A DNA stretch of 18,305 bases from contig JAJYHP010000132.1 in NCBI GenBank assembly GCA_021784715.1, positions 1 to 18,305 on the forward strand, written 5' to 3'. The notes beneath the pieces are model-generated. The model saw only the letters and a program-made list of their open reading frames with translations. It was not told the DNA's origin and did no database searches. The position numbers and the translations under genes were made by a program. Shown piece by piece: positions 1 through 7,444 of the stretch. Positions within the stretch are counted from its first letter, which is position 1. Every line of letters begins with the position of its first letter. This DNA is from a bacterium (GTDB lineage: Bacteria; Eremiobacterota; Eremiobacteria; Baltobacterales; Baltobacteraceae).

Positions 1-2618
1 GTCCGGAGATCGAAGGGGATGACGCGGTCGTGCGAACGATCGACCAACCAGAGGAGCGCATCGGGATCGACACCGCGCGCGCCGGTGCGATAGAGCGGCA
101 ACGACGGGAAGCGCGCTCCGTTTCCGGCGCGCGCGATGACGTGAATATCGTAGAGCCCCGCGGGCGCGTCGGCGCTCGAAACGGCGAGCGCCACGCGCGT
201 GCGTCCGCCCGCCGGAACGAGGAGCGAGCCGCTGCTCGGCGAGACGCTCGCGGGAGCGGCGATCGCGGTGCTCCAGGTAACGTGGTGCGCGTGCGCTCCG
301 GGATTGAGAACGGTAAATCCGCCCGCGCTCCGTTCGAGCGTCATCGCCGTCGATGCGGGAAAATGCAGGTGCGCGGGTGCGAAGGAGGGCGGTGCGTCGG
401 CGCTCGCGCTTCCCCACGAAGGGTTCGGCTGCGTGCCGAGCGTGAACGAGAGATGCAGCGTTCCGCTCTGCGGCAGTGCGATCCAGGGACGATTCCATGG
501 GTGCCCGTCGACCGAGAGCGCGCGAACGTAGGGCGCATCGGCGGCGGCCTGCGGCGCATCGATGGTGATGACCGGCCCGCGCGGAGGGGCGATCGTCGCA
601 TGCGTGAAGAGCGGCGCGCCGATATCGAGATAGCGTTCGGCGGGATTCTGCGGATAGAGCCCGAGCGCGCTCCAGACGTACCACGCACTCATCGTGCCGA
701 GATCGTCGTTGCCGGGAAGGCCGTCGGGACGATCGCCCCAGAGCCGCGTCATCGCGGCGCGGACGACGCGTTCTTCGCGCCACGGAGCGCCGGCGGAGAG
801 ATAGGCCCAGGGGCTGCCGATGCTCGGTTCGTTTCCTAGCCACGCATAGGGAGCGCTCTCTCCCGCATTGAGGTGCGTGAAGAACCTATCGAGTCGCTTG
901 CGTGCTGCAGCGCGTCCACCCATCCCGCGGAAAAGATCGGGGAGATCCTGCGGCACCATCCAGGTGTACTGCGCGGCGTTGCCTTCTTGGAAGCCGCTCT
1001 GCCCGTTCTCACCGATACGCGTGCGCTCGAACGCGCCGCCGGGTCCGCGGGGTGCGATCTCACCGAGCGAACGATCGAAGATATGCGACCAATTTCCGCT
1101 GCGGTCGAGAAACGCGCGCGCGAGCTTGCGTTCGTGTAACGCGCGCGCGAGCGCGGAGATGGAAAAATCATCGAGGCTATATTCCAGCGTCTCCGAGGCG
1201 CCATTCGGAACCGGCGAGACCGAGGTGGTGTAGACGTTGGGAATATATCCGAGTTCGTTAAAATCGCCGCCTGCGGGACGCTCTTGGTACCATCCAAACG
1301 CGGGCGGCGCGGAGGTATCGTCGGCGCCTTTCACCATCGCCGCCAACGCGCGGCGAACGGAGAAATCGCGCGCGCCGAACGCGTAGGCACCGGCGATCAC
1401 CGGATCGACCGAATCGCCGCCCATCACGCCGGTCGGAGCATTCGCGAGCGCCCAGCGCGGAAGCCAGCCCTCTTGCGTCGCCGCGTCGACGAGCGATTGC
1501 ATCATATCGCTCGTGCGATGGGGAAAGAGCAGTGCGAGCAGCGGAATCTCGGTGCGGTAGATATCCCAATCCGAAAAATTCGCGTAAAATGCGTGCCCCG
1601 GTGCGACGCGGTGGATTTTTCCGTCGAAGCCGCGATAGCGCCCGTCGACGTCGCTAAAGAGATTCGGATGGAGCATCGTGTGGTAGAGCGCGCTGTAAAA
1701 CGTCCGGAGGTTCTCGTCGCTGCCGCCGGAGACGCGCACGCGCCCGAGGAGGCGATTCCATCGCTCCAGCGCGCGATCGCGGACGCCGACGATACTCCAG
1801 GAGCGCGCCGATGCGCGTAGGTTGCGTAACGCGCCGCGTTCGCTGACGAACGAGATCGCCACTTGCATGCGTACGTCGCGCCGTTTGGTGGCGTCGAAGC
1901 GGAACCATGCCCCCGCGTTCCGGCCGCGACCGTTTTCGTAGAGCCCCGAGGCCGCGAAGGGACGGTTGAATCGTGCCGCCATGTAGATGGTGAAGCGGTC
2001 GGGCATGCCGCAGAAATGCCCGCTCCGAGCACTCGCGACGAGTGCGTCCGTTCCGACGATGCGAACGCTCGCGTTGCCGACGCCGGCCTGATCGGAGGCG
2101 GGATTGACGGTGAGTAGTGCGTCGTGCGTTTGCGGATAGGTGAAGCGTGCGAGGCCGCTGCGCGAGGTCACGGTGAGTTCGGCGCGGATGCCGGGCTTGC
2201 CGAGCGTGACCGCATAATAACCCGGCACCGCGATTTCACCTTCGTGCGAGAAGGGCTGCGATGCGCCGTGCAACGTCGCGGGCGGCGCGCCGAGGAACGG
2301 CAACACCGCGAAATCGCCGAACACATTGCAGCCCGGCCCGCTGAGGTGCGTGAGGCTCAACCCGTCGATCGTCGTATCCTTGAATTCGTAGCCGCCGCCT
2401 GCGTTCTGCGAGGGAGTGTCGGGGCTCCATTGCAGCATGCCGAACGGGACGTCGGCACCGGGGAAATCGTCGATCGGGCCGCCGACCGGCGTTCCCGATG
2501 TGCCGACGAACGGATCGACGTAGGTGACCGGCGTCGTCGTGCGCGCGGCGGCGAGCGTACTGCCGAGAATTGCGAGCGCCACGAAGAACGGAAGTGCTCT
2601 TCGTGACGCTCGCAACAT
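1..2618 (-). CDS. Secreted GH92-family alpha-mannosidase (partial, C-terminus beyond left edge)
   Basis: Reading the minus strand from ATG at 2618 gives 872 codons with no stop, running off the window. A signal peptide is visible (MLRASRR, hydrophobic run, TLAAA, then R26), so the enzyme is exported. GH92 hallmarks appear in order: DPFVGTSGTPVGG near residue 33, HLSGPGC at 91-97, FSDWDIYR around W351, FQEGNAAQY with Glu545 in the place of the catalytic acid, LGNEPSIGSPWAY, and GNDDLGTMSAWYVW around D638-D639, where the family's acidic general-base residues lie. GH92 enzymes are calcium-dependent exo-mannosidases that trim mannans or N-glycans. The catalytic fold should end near W735. The rest is an Ig/NEW3-like beta domain and then the start of what may be a beta-propeller (LWLVDRSHDRVIPFDL). 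The start lies 3 nt after the pntB stop, so translation is probably coupled. The family call is firm; the substrate and the tail domains are inference. Confidence 0.93.
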   Translation of the reverse strand, partial: MLRASRRALPFFVALAILGSTLAAARTTTPVTYVDPFVGTSGTPVGGPIDDFPGADVPFGMLQWSPDTPSQNAGGGYEFKDTTIDGLSLTHLSGPGCNVFGDFAVLPFLGAPPATLHGASQPFSHEGEIAVPGYYAVTLGKPGIRAELTVTSRSGLARFTYPQTHDALLTVNPASDQAGVGNASVRIVGTDALVASARSGHFCGMPDRFTIYMAARFNRPFAASGLYENGRGRNAGAWFRFDATKRRDVRMQVAISFVSERGALRNLRASARSWSIVGVRDRALERWNRLLGRVRVSGGSDENLRTFYSALYHTMLHPNLFSDVDGRYRGFDGKIHRVAPGHAFYANFSDWDIYRTEIPLLALLFPHRTSDMMQSLVDAATQEGWLPRWALANAPTGVMGGDSVDPVIAGAYAFGARDFSVRRALAAMVKGADDTSAPPAFGWYQERPAGGDFNELGYIPNVYTTSVSPVPNGASETLEYSLDDFSISALARALHERKLARAFLDRSGNWSHIFDRSLGEIAPRGPGGAFERTRIGENGQSGFQEGNAAQYTWMVPQDLPDLFRGMGGRAAARKRLDRFFTHLNAGESAPYAWLGNEPSIGSPWAYLSAGAPWREERVVRAAMTRLWGDRPDGLPGNDDLGTMSAWYVWSALGLYPQNPAERYLDIGAPLFTHATIAPPRGPVITIDAPQAAADAPYVRALSVDGHPWNRPWIALPQSGTLHLSFTLGTQPNPSWGSASADAPPSFAPAHLHFPASTAMTLERSAGGFTVLNPGAHAHHVTWSTAIAAPASVSPSSGSLLVPAGGRTRVALAVSSADAPAGLYDIHVIARAGNGARFPSLPLYRTGARGVDPDALLWLVDRSHDRVIPFDLR

Positions 2619-2621
2619 CGG

Positions 2622-4013
2622 CTAGAGCGCCTTGACCGCTGCGGTGAGTGCGTCGACGCTTGCCTTCGCGTCGCCGAAGAGCATCGAGGTGTTCGGCATC
2701 TCGTAGAGCGGGTTGTCGATGCCGGCGAATCCCGAACGCATCGAACGTTTGAGCACGATGACGTTCGTCGCCTTGTCGACGTCGAGAATCGGCATTCCGT
2801 AGATCGGCGAACTCTTCACGTTTCGCGCCGCCGGGTTGGTGACGTCGTTCGCACCGATCACCAATGCGACGTCGGTGGTCGGGAACTCGGGGTTGGCGTC
2901 GTCCATATCGAGGAGTTGTTCGTAGGGAACGTTCGATTCCGCGAGCAGGACGTTCATGTGCCCCGGCATGCGGCCGGCGACGGGATGGATGGCGTAGAGT
3001 ACTTTCACTCCGCGCTTTTCCAATTGATCGCCGAGCGCCTTCACCGAATGCTGCGCCTGCGCGACCGCCATGCCATAACCGGGAACGAAGATGACCTTCG
3101 AGGCGTAGGCCAACATAATCGCAACGTCGTCGGCGCTCGCACTGCGGATCTGCTGCGGGCCGCCGCTTCCCGCCGCGGGTTCGCTGCCGCCGCCGGAACC
3201 GAAGGCACCGAAGAGCACGTTGGTGAGCGGGCGATTCATCGCCTTGCCCATCATGACGGTGAGCAGCGTACCGCTCGCACCGACGAGCGCACCGCAGATG
3301 ATCAGTAAGGGTGAGTTAATCTCAAAACCGGTGACGGCGACGGCGAGGCCGGTGAACGAGTTGAGCAACGAGATGACGACGGGCATATCCGCGCCGCCGA
3401 TCGGCAGCACGAAGAGGATGCCGAGCAGCAACGAGCAGAGTAACAATCCGAGGAAGGCGAGCACCGGCATCGTTCCCAGCGTCGCGATAAACCAACCCGC
3501 GAGCCCGAGAATCGCCAGCAAAATTACGGCGTTCACCACCTGCTGGCCCGGATAGGTAATCGGCCGCCCCGTCATCAGTTCTTGAAGTTTGAGGAACGCG
3601 ATGATCGAGCCCGCGAAGCTCAGGCACCCGATGATCGCCGAGAGCACCAGCGAGACCGAGACGACGGCGTTCTCGCCGTTACCGCTCGCCAGGACGAAGA
3701 ACTCGAGGGTGGAGATCAGTGCGGCCGCGCCGCCGCCGGCGCCATTATAGAGCGCGACCATCTGCGGCATTGCGGTCATCTTCACGCGAAGCGCTGCGAC
3801 GATGCCGATGGTGCCGCCGAGAATCACGCCGACGAGAATCGCCCACCATCCGATCCCTTGAGTCTGTAGGAGCGTGGAGACTAACGCGATCGCCATGCCG
3901 ACCATCGCGAGGCGGTTTCCCGCCCGCGCCGTCGGCGGAGAATTCAGCTGATGGAGCCCGTAGATAAAGAGTGCGACCGCAACCAAATTTACAAGACTTA
4001 GCGCAACGCTCAT
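2622..4013 (-). CDS. pntB: NAD(P) transhydrogenase subunit beta
   Basis: The 463-aa product is the usual length for PntB, the subunit with most of the membrane helices and the NADP(H)-binding domain III. It works with PntAA and PntAB to couple proton re-entry to hydride transfer from NADH to NADP+. Residues 1-260 contain about eight hydrophobic helices, including the conserved MTAMPQMVALYNGAGGGAA stretch (79-97). A Gly/Ser-rich linker (about 271-287) leads to domain III: VPGYGMAVAQAQ (310-321), HPVAGRMPGHMNVLLAE (343-359), DMDDANPEF (369-377), IGANDVTNPAA (386-396) and LKRSMRSGFAG (421-431), all classic NADP-site motifs. Its ATG overlaps the pntAB stop by 4 nt. Only 3 nt separate its TAG from the GH92 start. 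Confidence 0.97.
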   Translation of the reverse strand: MSVALSLVNLVAVALFIYGLHQLNSPPTARAGNRLAMVGMAIALVSTLLQTQGIGWWAILVGVILGGTIGIVAALRVKMTAMPQMVALYNGAGGGAAALISTLEFFVLASGNGENAVVSVSLVLSAIIGCLSFAGSIIAFLKLQELMTGRPITYPGQQVVNAVILLAILGLAGWFIATLGTMPVLAFLGLLLCSLLLGILFVLPIGGADMPVVISLLNSFTGLAVAVTGFEINSPLLIICGALVGASGTLLTVMMGKAMNRPLTNVLFGAFGSGGGSEPAAGSGGPQQIRSASADDVAIMLAYASKVIFVPGYGMAVAQAQHSVKALGDQLEKRGVKVLYAIHPVAGRMPGHMNVLLAESNVPYEQLLDMDDANPEFPTTDVALVIGANDVTNPAARNVKSSPIYGMPILDVDKATNVIVLKRSMRSGFAGIDNPLYEMPNTSMLFGDAKASVDALTAAVKAL

Positions 4014-4324
4014 AAACGCGGGCCCTCTTTCTTTTTGAACATCTGCAGCATACGTTCGGTCACCGCAAAGCCGCCGAACACGTTAATCGCGCCGAGCGTG
4101 AGAGCGGCGACGCTAATGATGGCCAAGAGCGGTGAGGTGGGCCCGACGAAGAGCGTGCCGACGACGAGAATCGCCCCGATAAAGACGATGCCGTGAATGG
4201 CGTTGGTCGCGGACATCAAGGGCGTGTGCAGCGTCGTCGGAACCTTCGAGATCACCTCGAAACCGACGAAGACCGCCAACAATAGGACGGTCAATAGTTG
4301 AATGAGGTGTGTGATATCGTTCAC
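4010..4324 (-). CDS. pntAB: NAD(P) transhydrogenase subunit alpha part 2 (membrane segment)
   Basis: This 104-aa membrane protein is the short alpha-2 subunit of a three-gene transhydrogenase, as in Rhodospirillum rubrum; in E. coli the same segment is fused to the C-terminus of PntA. Three hydrophobic helices are seen, with the conserved VPTTLHTPLMSATNAIHG stretch between the first two and AINVFGGFAVTERML near the end, before a basic tail (FKKKEGPRL). It supplies membrane helices that help form the proton channel with PntB. It overlaps both neighbours by 4 nt (ATGA junctions), consistent with translational coupling across the pnt genes. Confidence 0.96.
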   Translation of the reverse strand: MNDITHLIQLLTVLLLAVFVGFEVISKVPTTLHTPLMSATNAIHGIVFIGAILVVGTLFVGPTSPLLAIISVAALTLGAINVFGGFAVTERMLQMFKKKEGPRL

Positions 4325-5439
4325 GGCGTCGCTCCAATCAGTGAAGTGCCGTCGTGGACGATACAGGCGCCTACGATGACATCGTCTTTGTAATCGAGAG
4401 CGAGCGTACCGTCCTTCGCAAACGGCGAAAGCAGGGCGAACAAATTACGCGAGTAGAGTTGGCTCGCGTTATAGGGCATCGTGGCGGGCAGGTTCGTGGT
4501 GCCGATAATCTGCACGCCGTTCTCGGTGATTACGATTTCGTCAGTCTTGGTCAGCGCGCAATTCCCACCCGCTTCGGCGGCGAGATCGACGATGACGCTT
4601 CCCGGAGACATCGCGGCGACCGCCGCTTCGGTAATGAGGATCGGCGCCCGGCGCCCGGGGACGAGGGCGGTCGTGATCACGACGTCGTTGTTGCCGATCT
4701 GTTCGACCATCCAATCGCGCTGCCGTTGCTGCTGTTCGGCGCTAAGCTCCTTGGCGTAGCCGCCGGAGCCCTCGGCGCTCTCGCCGAGATCGAATTCGAG
4801 AAACTTCGCGCCGAGCGATTGCACTTGTTCGCGCACCACCGCGCGAACGTCGTAGCCGCTAACGACCGCTCCGAGGCGGCGCGCGGTGGCGATCGCCTGG
4901 AGCCCAGCGACGCCGGCTCCGAGAACGAGCGCCTTCGCCGGCGGAATCGTCCCCGCCGCGGTGGTGAGCATGGGGAAGAATTTCGGCAGCGCGCTCGCCG
5001 CGAGCAAGACCGCTTTATATCCGGCGATATTGCTTTGCGAGGAGAGAGCGTCCATACTCTGCGCGCGCGTGATGCGCGGTATTTTTTCAACCGCGAGCGC
5101 TTCGATGCCGGCGGTGGCCAAGCGTTCGGCGTACGCCGGGTCGCCGAGCGGATCGAGGAAACCTACGAGAAGCGCGCCCTTTTTCAGGCGCGCGATTTGA
5201 GCTTCGGTCGGCCGAGCGACGCAGAGGAGCGCGTCGGCCGAGGAAAGGAGTTCGTTTTCGTCGGCGACGATTCGAGCGCCGACGGATTCGTAAGCGGAGT
5301 CCGGAAAAGAAGCGGCGCGACCGGCATCGCGCTGTACGTGGATTTCCAGTCCGAGTTTCTTAAATTTGGAGACGCTTTCGGGAACGAGCGCGACACGGCG
5401 TTCGCGCTCGGCGCTCTCACGCGGTACGGCAAGTATCAT
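4321..5439 (-). CDS. pntAA: NAD(P) transhydrogenase subunit alpha part 1 (NAD(H)-binding)
   Basis: The soluble NAD(H)-binding domain I of transhydrogenase, 372 aa, which is the usual length. The frame is open far upstream, to about 5808, but family homology begins at MILAVPRES, so ATG at 5439 is chosen; the upstream extension is low-complexity Arg-rich antisense of DUF4267/FAH. Motifs are the alanine dehydrogenase/PNT N-terminal domain (RRVALVPESV, 14-23), PRITRAQSMDALSSQSN (121-137) with the Arg/Asp/Gln that line the nucleotide site, the Rossmann loop LGAGVAGLQA (173-182), GYDVR (195-199), and the mobile-loop region with VVITTALVPGRRAP. It is first of the three pnt genes. A 32-nt gap to the upstream DUF4267 gene makes it part of the same directon. 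Confidence 0.96.
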   Translation of the reverse strand: MILAVPRESAERERRVALVPESVSKFKKLGLEIHVQRDAGRAASFPDSAYESVGARIVADENELLSSADALLCVARPTEAQIARLKKGALLVGFLDPLGDPAYAERLATAGIEALAVEKIPRITRAQSMDALSSQSNIAGYKAVLLAASALPKFFPMLTTAAGTIPPAKALVLGAGVAGLQAIATARRLGAVVSGYDVRAVVREQVQSLGAKFLEFDLGESAEGSGGYAKELSAEQQQRQRDWMVEQIGNNDVVITTALVPGRRAPILITEAAVAAMSPGSVIVDLAAEAGGNCALTKTDEIVITENGVQIIGTTNLPATMPYNASQLYSRNLFALLSPFAKDGTLALDYKDDVIVGACIVHDGTSLIGATP

Positions 5440-5471
5440 CTGCGGGGCATACGGCTCCCGCGTAGCGACTC

Positions 5472-5849
5472 CTATCGCAATGCTGCGATTAAAATTATGA
5501 GGAGCGCCGAAAACCCGATGACGCCTCCAAGGTGGGCGAGCAGTTCGGGGCGGATTCGGCGCAGGTGCGTGTAGGCGATCGCGAGATCGAACGCCGAGAG
5601 CAGGATGCCGAGCGCCGCGAAGATTGCGAGTTCGAACGGGTGGTTCCGTACTGCGACGGCGAGGATCGCGGCACCGAGCACCGCATCTCGCGCTCCGGTC
5701 GCCCGAACGAAACCGAGCGCGTTTCTCTCGCGTACCGGGAGCCCGTACGCCTCGGCGAGCCGCTCCGGCGCGAGCAGTGCGAGCGCGCCGATCCCCAGCA
5801 GCGCGCACGCCGCCAGGAGCGAGAGCGAGATGCCGAGCGTCGGCAGCAT
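5472..5849 (-). CDS. Small DUF4267-like membrane protein
   Basis: A 125-aa, four-helix hydrophobic protein starting MLPTLGISLSLLAACALLG. The stretch PERLAEAYGLPVRERNALGF followed by VRATGARDAVLGAAIL, and then further helices (FAALGILLSAFDLAIAY, FSALLIILIAALR), matches the layout of DUF4267 proteins: a helix, a short amphipathic segment with GLP, an Arg-Asp pair, and further helices. No function is established for the family. The frame is open further upstream, but ATG at 5849 is chosen because it overlaps the TAA of the FAH gene by a single base (TAATG) and begins the first membrane helix. The next gene, pntAA, begins 32 nt downstream. The family name is a medium-confidence recognition from pattern only. 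Confidence 0.8.
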   Translation of the reverse strand: MLPTLGISLSLLAACALLGIGALALLAPERLAEAYGLPVRERNALGFVRATGARDAVLGAAILAVAVRNHPFELAIFAALGILLSAFDLAIAYTHLRRIRPELLAHLGGVIGFSALLIILIAALR

Positions 5850-6694
5850 TACGAGAGCGCGATGCGCGTGCGCAGCGAGCCGATCCGTTCGATCCGTACT
5901 TCGAGCAGGTCGCCGTCGCGTAAGAACTCGGGAGGCGTCCGAGCGAAGCCGACCCCCTCGGGGGTTCCGGTCGCGATCACGTCGCCGGGCAACAACGTCA
6001 TGCCTCGCGAGAGCTCGGCGATGATGCGCGGGATCGAGAAAATCATCTTTGCGGTCGTGCTGCGTTGCTTTTCGATATCGTTGACGTACATCGCGATCTC
6101 GAGCGCCTGCGGATCGCCGATTTCGTCGGGGGTGAGAATCGCCGGGCCGAGCGGGCAGCTTTCGTCGAGGCTCTTGCCTTTCATCCATTGCACGTGCGCG
6201 CGTTGGAGATCGCGCGCGGTGAGATCGTTACAGCAGGTATATCCGAAGATCGCCTCGCCGGCGCGTCGTTCGTCGACGTCGCGGCAGCGTTCGCCGATGA
6301 CGACGGCGAGTTCGGCTTCGTAATCGTACTCGTGCGAGATCGATGCATCGAAGTGCGCGACCGCATCGGGACCGATCACCGCTGTCGTCGCCTTGGTAAA
6401 GAACGTCGGCACGTCGGGCAATTTCAGGTCGCGCCCGGCCGCGCGCGCCCCTTCGAGTGCGTGTTCGAGATAATTGCGCCCGACGCAGAATACGTTGCGT
6501 GGTGGAAGGATCGGCGGCCCGTAAACGAGCGCGGCCGCATCGAGATTCGGCGCGCCGATGCGCTCCGCGCGCCGCTCCAGAGGGAGTTCGACGAACGCGC
6601 GCATGTCGGGCGCGTCGATACGCGCGACGAATGCGTCGCGCAGGAGGCCCGGGCGGAGCGAGCCGTCGTCGTCGTAAAACGAAATCAGCCGCAC
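5849..6694 (-). CDS. Fumarylacetoacetate hydrolase (FAH) family protein
   Basis: A 281-aa member of the FAH superfamily, metal-dependent hydrolases, decarboxylases or isomerases acting on acylpyruvate-like compounds. The N-terminal cap (1-60) precedes the catalytic domain, which begins NVFCVGRNYLEHALE (67-81). Seen: the oxyanion/substrate segment PTFFTKATTAVIGPD (96-110), the metal ligands in HEYDYEAELAVVIG (Glu126, Glu128) and Asp157 in YTCCNDLTARDLQ, Lys174, and the C-terminal signature GDVIATGTPEGVG. The start is GTG at 6694, 3 nt after the stop of the small CxxC protein; no better start lies downstream. The exact substrate cannot be read from sequence: 2-hydroxyhepta-2,4-diene-1,7-dioate isomerase-type, acylpyruvase or oxaloacetate decarboxylase/tautomerase activity are all possible. 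Confidence 0.94.
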   Translation of the reverse strand: MRLISFYDDDGSLRPGLLRDAFVARIDAPDMRAFVELPLERRAERIGAPNLDAAALVYGPPILPPRNVFCVGRNYLEHALEGARAAGRDLKLPDVPTFFTKATTAVIGPDAVAHFDASISHEYDYEAELAVVIGERCRDVDERRAGEAIFGYTCCNDLTARDLQRAHVQWMKGKSLDESCPLGPAILTPDEIGDPQALEIAMYVNDIEKQRSTTAKMIFSIPRIIAELSRGMTLLPGDVIATGTPEGVGFARTPPEFLRDGDLLEVRIERIGSLRTRIALS

Positions 6695-6697
6695 GGA

Positions 6698-6871
6698 TTA
6701 CTCCTTGCGGCTGGTGAGGTGGAGAAAACCGCAATAGCGGCATTCGTAGGTCCGTAACATCGCAGCGGTACCGTTCATCAGCATGTGGGCGCGTGCCTCC
6801 GCTTCGGTGCGGAAAGTATCCTTCGTTCCGCAACTACGGTCGCGATCGATCTCGCTGCGCGGTCGCTCCAT
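6698..6871 (-). CDS. 57-aa Cys-motif mini-protein (zinc-ribbon-like)
   Basis: This short gene begins at ATG 6871 and ends at TAA 6700-6698. It is seen by reading the minus strand between the FAH gene and the next upstream gene. The product has a charged start (MERPRSEIDRDRSCGTKDTF), a short helix (RTEAEARAHMLM), and a C-terminal YECRYCGFLHLTS. The layout, a Cys followed by K-x2-F-x-T-x-A-E-A and a terminal Y-x-C-x2-CG-x2-HLTS, resembles small phage-like or bacterial zinc-ribbon proteins of unknown role. Potential metal ligands are Cys14, the CRYC pair and the terminal His, which is an incomplete four-Cys set. It sits 6 nt after the upstream gene's stop and 3 nt before the FAH GTG, so the frame fills a gap exactly. 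The later Met codons within it are possible alternative starts. Confidence 0.75.
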   Translation of the reverse strand: MERPRSEIDRDRSCGTKDTFRTEAEARAHMLMNGTAAMLRTYECRYCGFLHLTSRKE

Positions 6872-6877
6872 TCGGCG

Positions 6878-7384
6878 CTACCGCGAGGGACGGTGCGTCG
6901 GCTTCGGCGTCGGCTTGAGCAGTTTCTTCAGGCTGGGAAGATGGGGATGCTCGTGCTCTTGCTGCATGCGCTTTGCATCGTCGATCATTTGGTTTGCGGC
7001 ACCCGGGTCGTTACCCCAATTCCCGCCCGCGCGAACGAGCGCGACGTGGCGAACGATCGTGCGCGTAAACGGGCTGTAATCGAAGGTAACGCGGTAGAGC
7101 CCCACCTCGGCGGTGCCGTCGGGGTGGCGAATCCACATCTGCAGCACGTTGCCTAAGGTGTGCGCGTTGAAATTGAGATCTTTACAGCCGTGCTTTTGCG
7201 TGACGCGAACCACCTGGCCGAGCCGGTTTACCTCGACGACGAACTCGGTATGCAAAGGAACCGAGGGCGGGCGGGGCGTCACCAGCGGGTGCGCGGCGGC
7301 GGCACGAGCGACCGGCGCGAGCGCGGGCAGGGCAAGGACGGCGGTCGCCAGCAGGGCGGCGAGCAGATTGCGAAGTTTTCTCAT
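6878..7384 (-). CDS. Secreted protein of unknown family, possible TonB-C-like domain
   Basis: A 168-aa protein with a clear signal peptide (MRKLRN, then a long Ala/Leu core ending VARAAAA near residue 30). The mature part contains TEFVVEVNRLGQVVRVTQKH, a Cys in HGCKDLN, and YRVTFDYSPFTRTIVRHVAL. The pattern of a beta-strand with an N-x-x-G-x-V turn followed later by a Y-x-V-x-F-x-Y-x-P strand is reminiscent of TonB C-terminal domains, but the match is too weak to name it. The C-terminus is basic and Pro-rich (KPTPKPTHRPSR) after a His/Glu-rich stretch. The frame extends upstream on paper, but ATG at 7384 directly precedes the signal peptide and is the natural start. It is the first gene of the minus-strand directon and is divergent from the macroglobulin-like gene 60 bp away. 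Confidence 0.8.
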   Translation of the reverse strand: MRKLRNLLAALLATAVLALPALAPVARAAAAHPLVTPRPPSVPLHTEFVVEVNRLGQVVRVTQKHGCKDLNFNAHTLGNVLQMWIRHPDGTAEVGLYRVTFDYSPFTRTIVRHVALVRAGGNWGNDPGAANQMIDDAKRMQQEHEHPHLPSLKKLLKPTPKPTHRPSR

Positions 7385-7396
7385 GAGTGTGCGGTA

Positions 7397-7422
7397 AACG
7401 ATTCGTAGGGGCCGGGGGTTCC
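7397..7422 (-). promoter_or_regulatory. Possible ECF-sigma-type promoter for the minus-strand directon
   Basis: On the minus strand, GGAAC (7422-7418) is followed after 17 nt by CGTT (7400-7397), a spacing and sequence like many ECF sigma factor promoters. Transcription would start around 7390, only a few bases before the ATG at 7384, so the mRNA would be nearly leaderless. No Shine-Dalgarno is visible before that ATG, which agrees with this. Such short matches arise by chance in GC-rich DNA, so it is tentative. Confidence 0.25.
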
Positions 7423-7444
7423 GCCTCCGAAGCGCGCTCTGCTC

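Noticed and set aside
30..2606. Several plus- and minus-strand frames of 60-270 codons at the left end
   Set aside because: All are out-of-frame shadows of the single uninterrupted GH92 frame, which has no stop inside the window.
4354..5574. 406-codon plus-strand frame opposite pntAA
   Set aside because: No domain, biased composition, and it lies fully over a recognised pnt gene.
5440..5808. N-terminal extension of pntAA to give 495 aa
   Set aside because: The added residues are Arg/Pro-rich and overlap DUF4267 in another frame. Family homology starts at MILAVPRES (5439).
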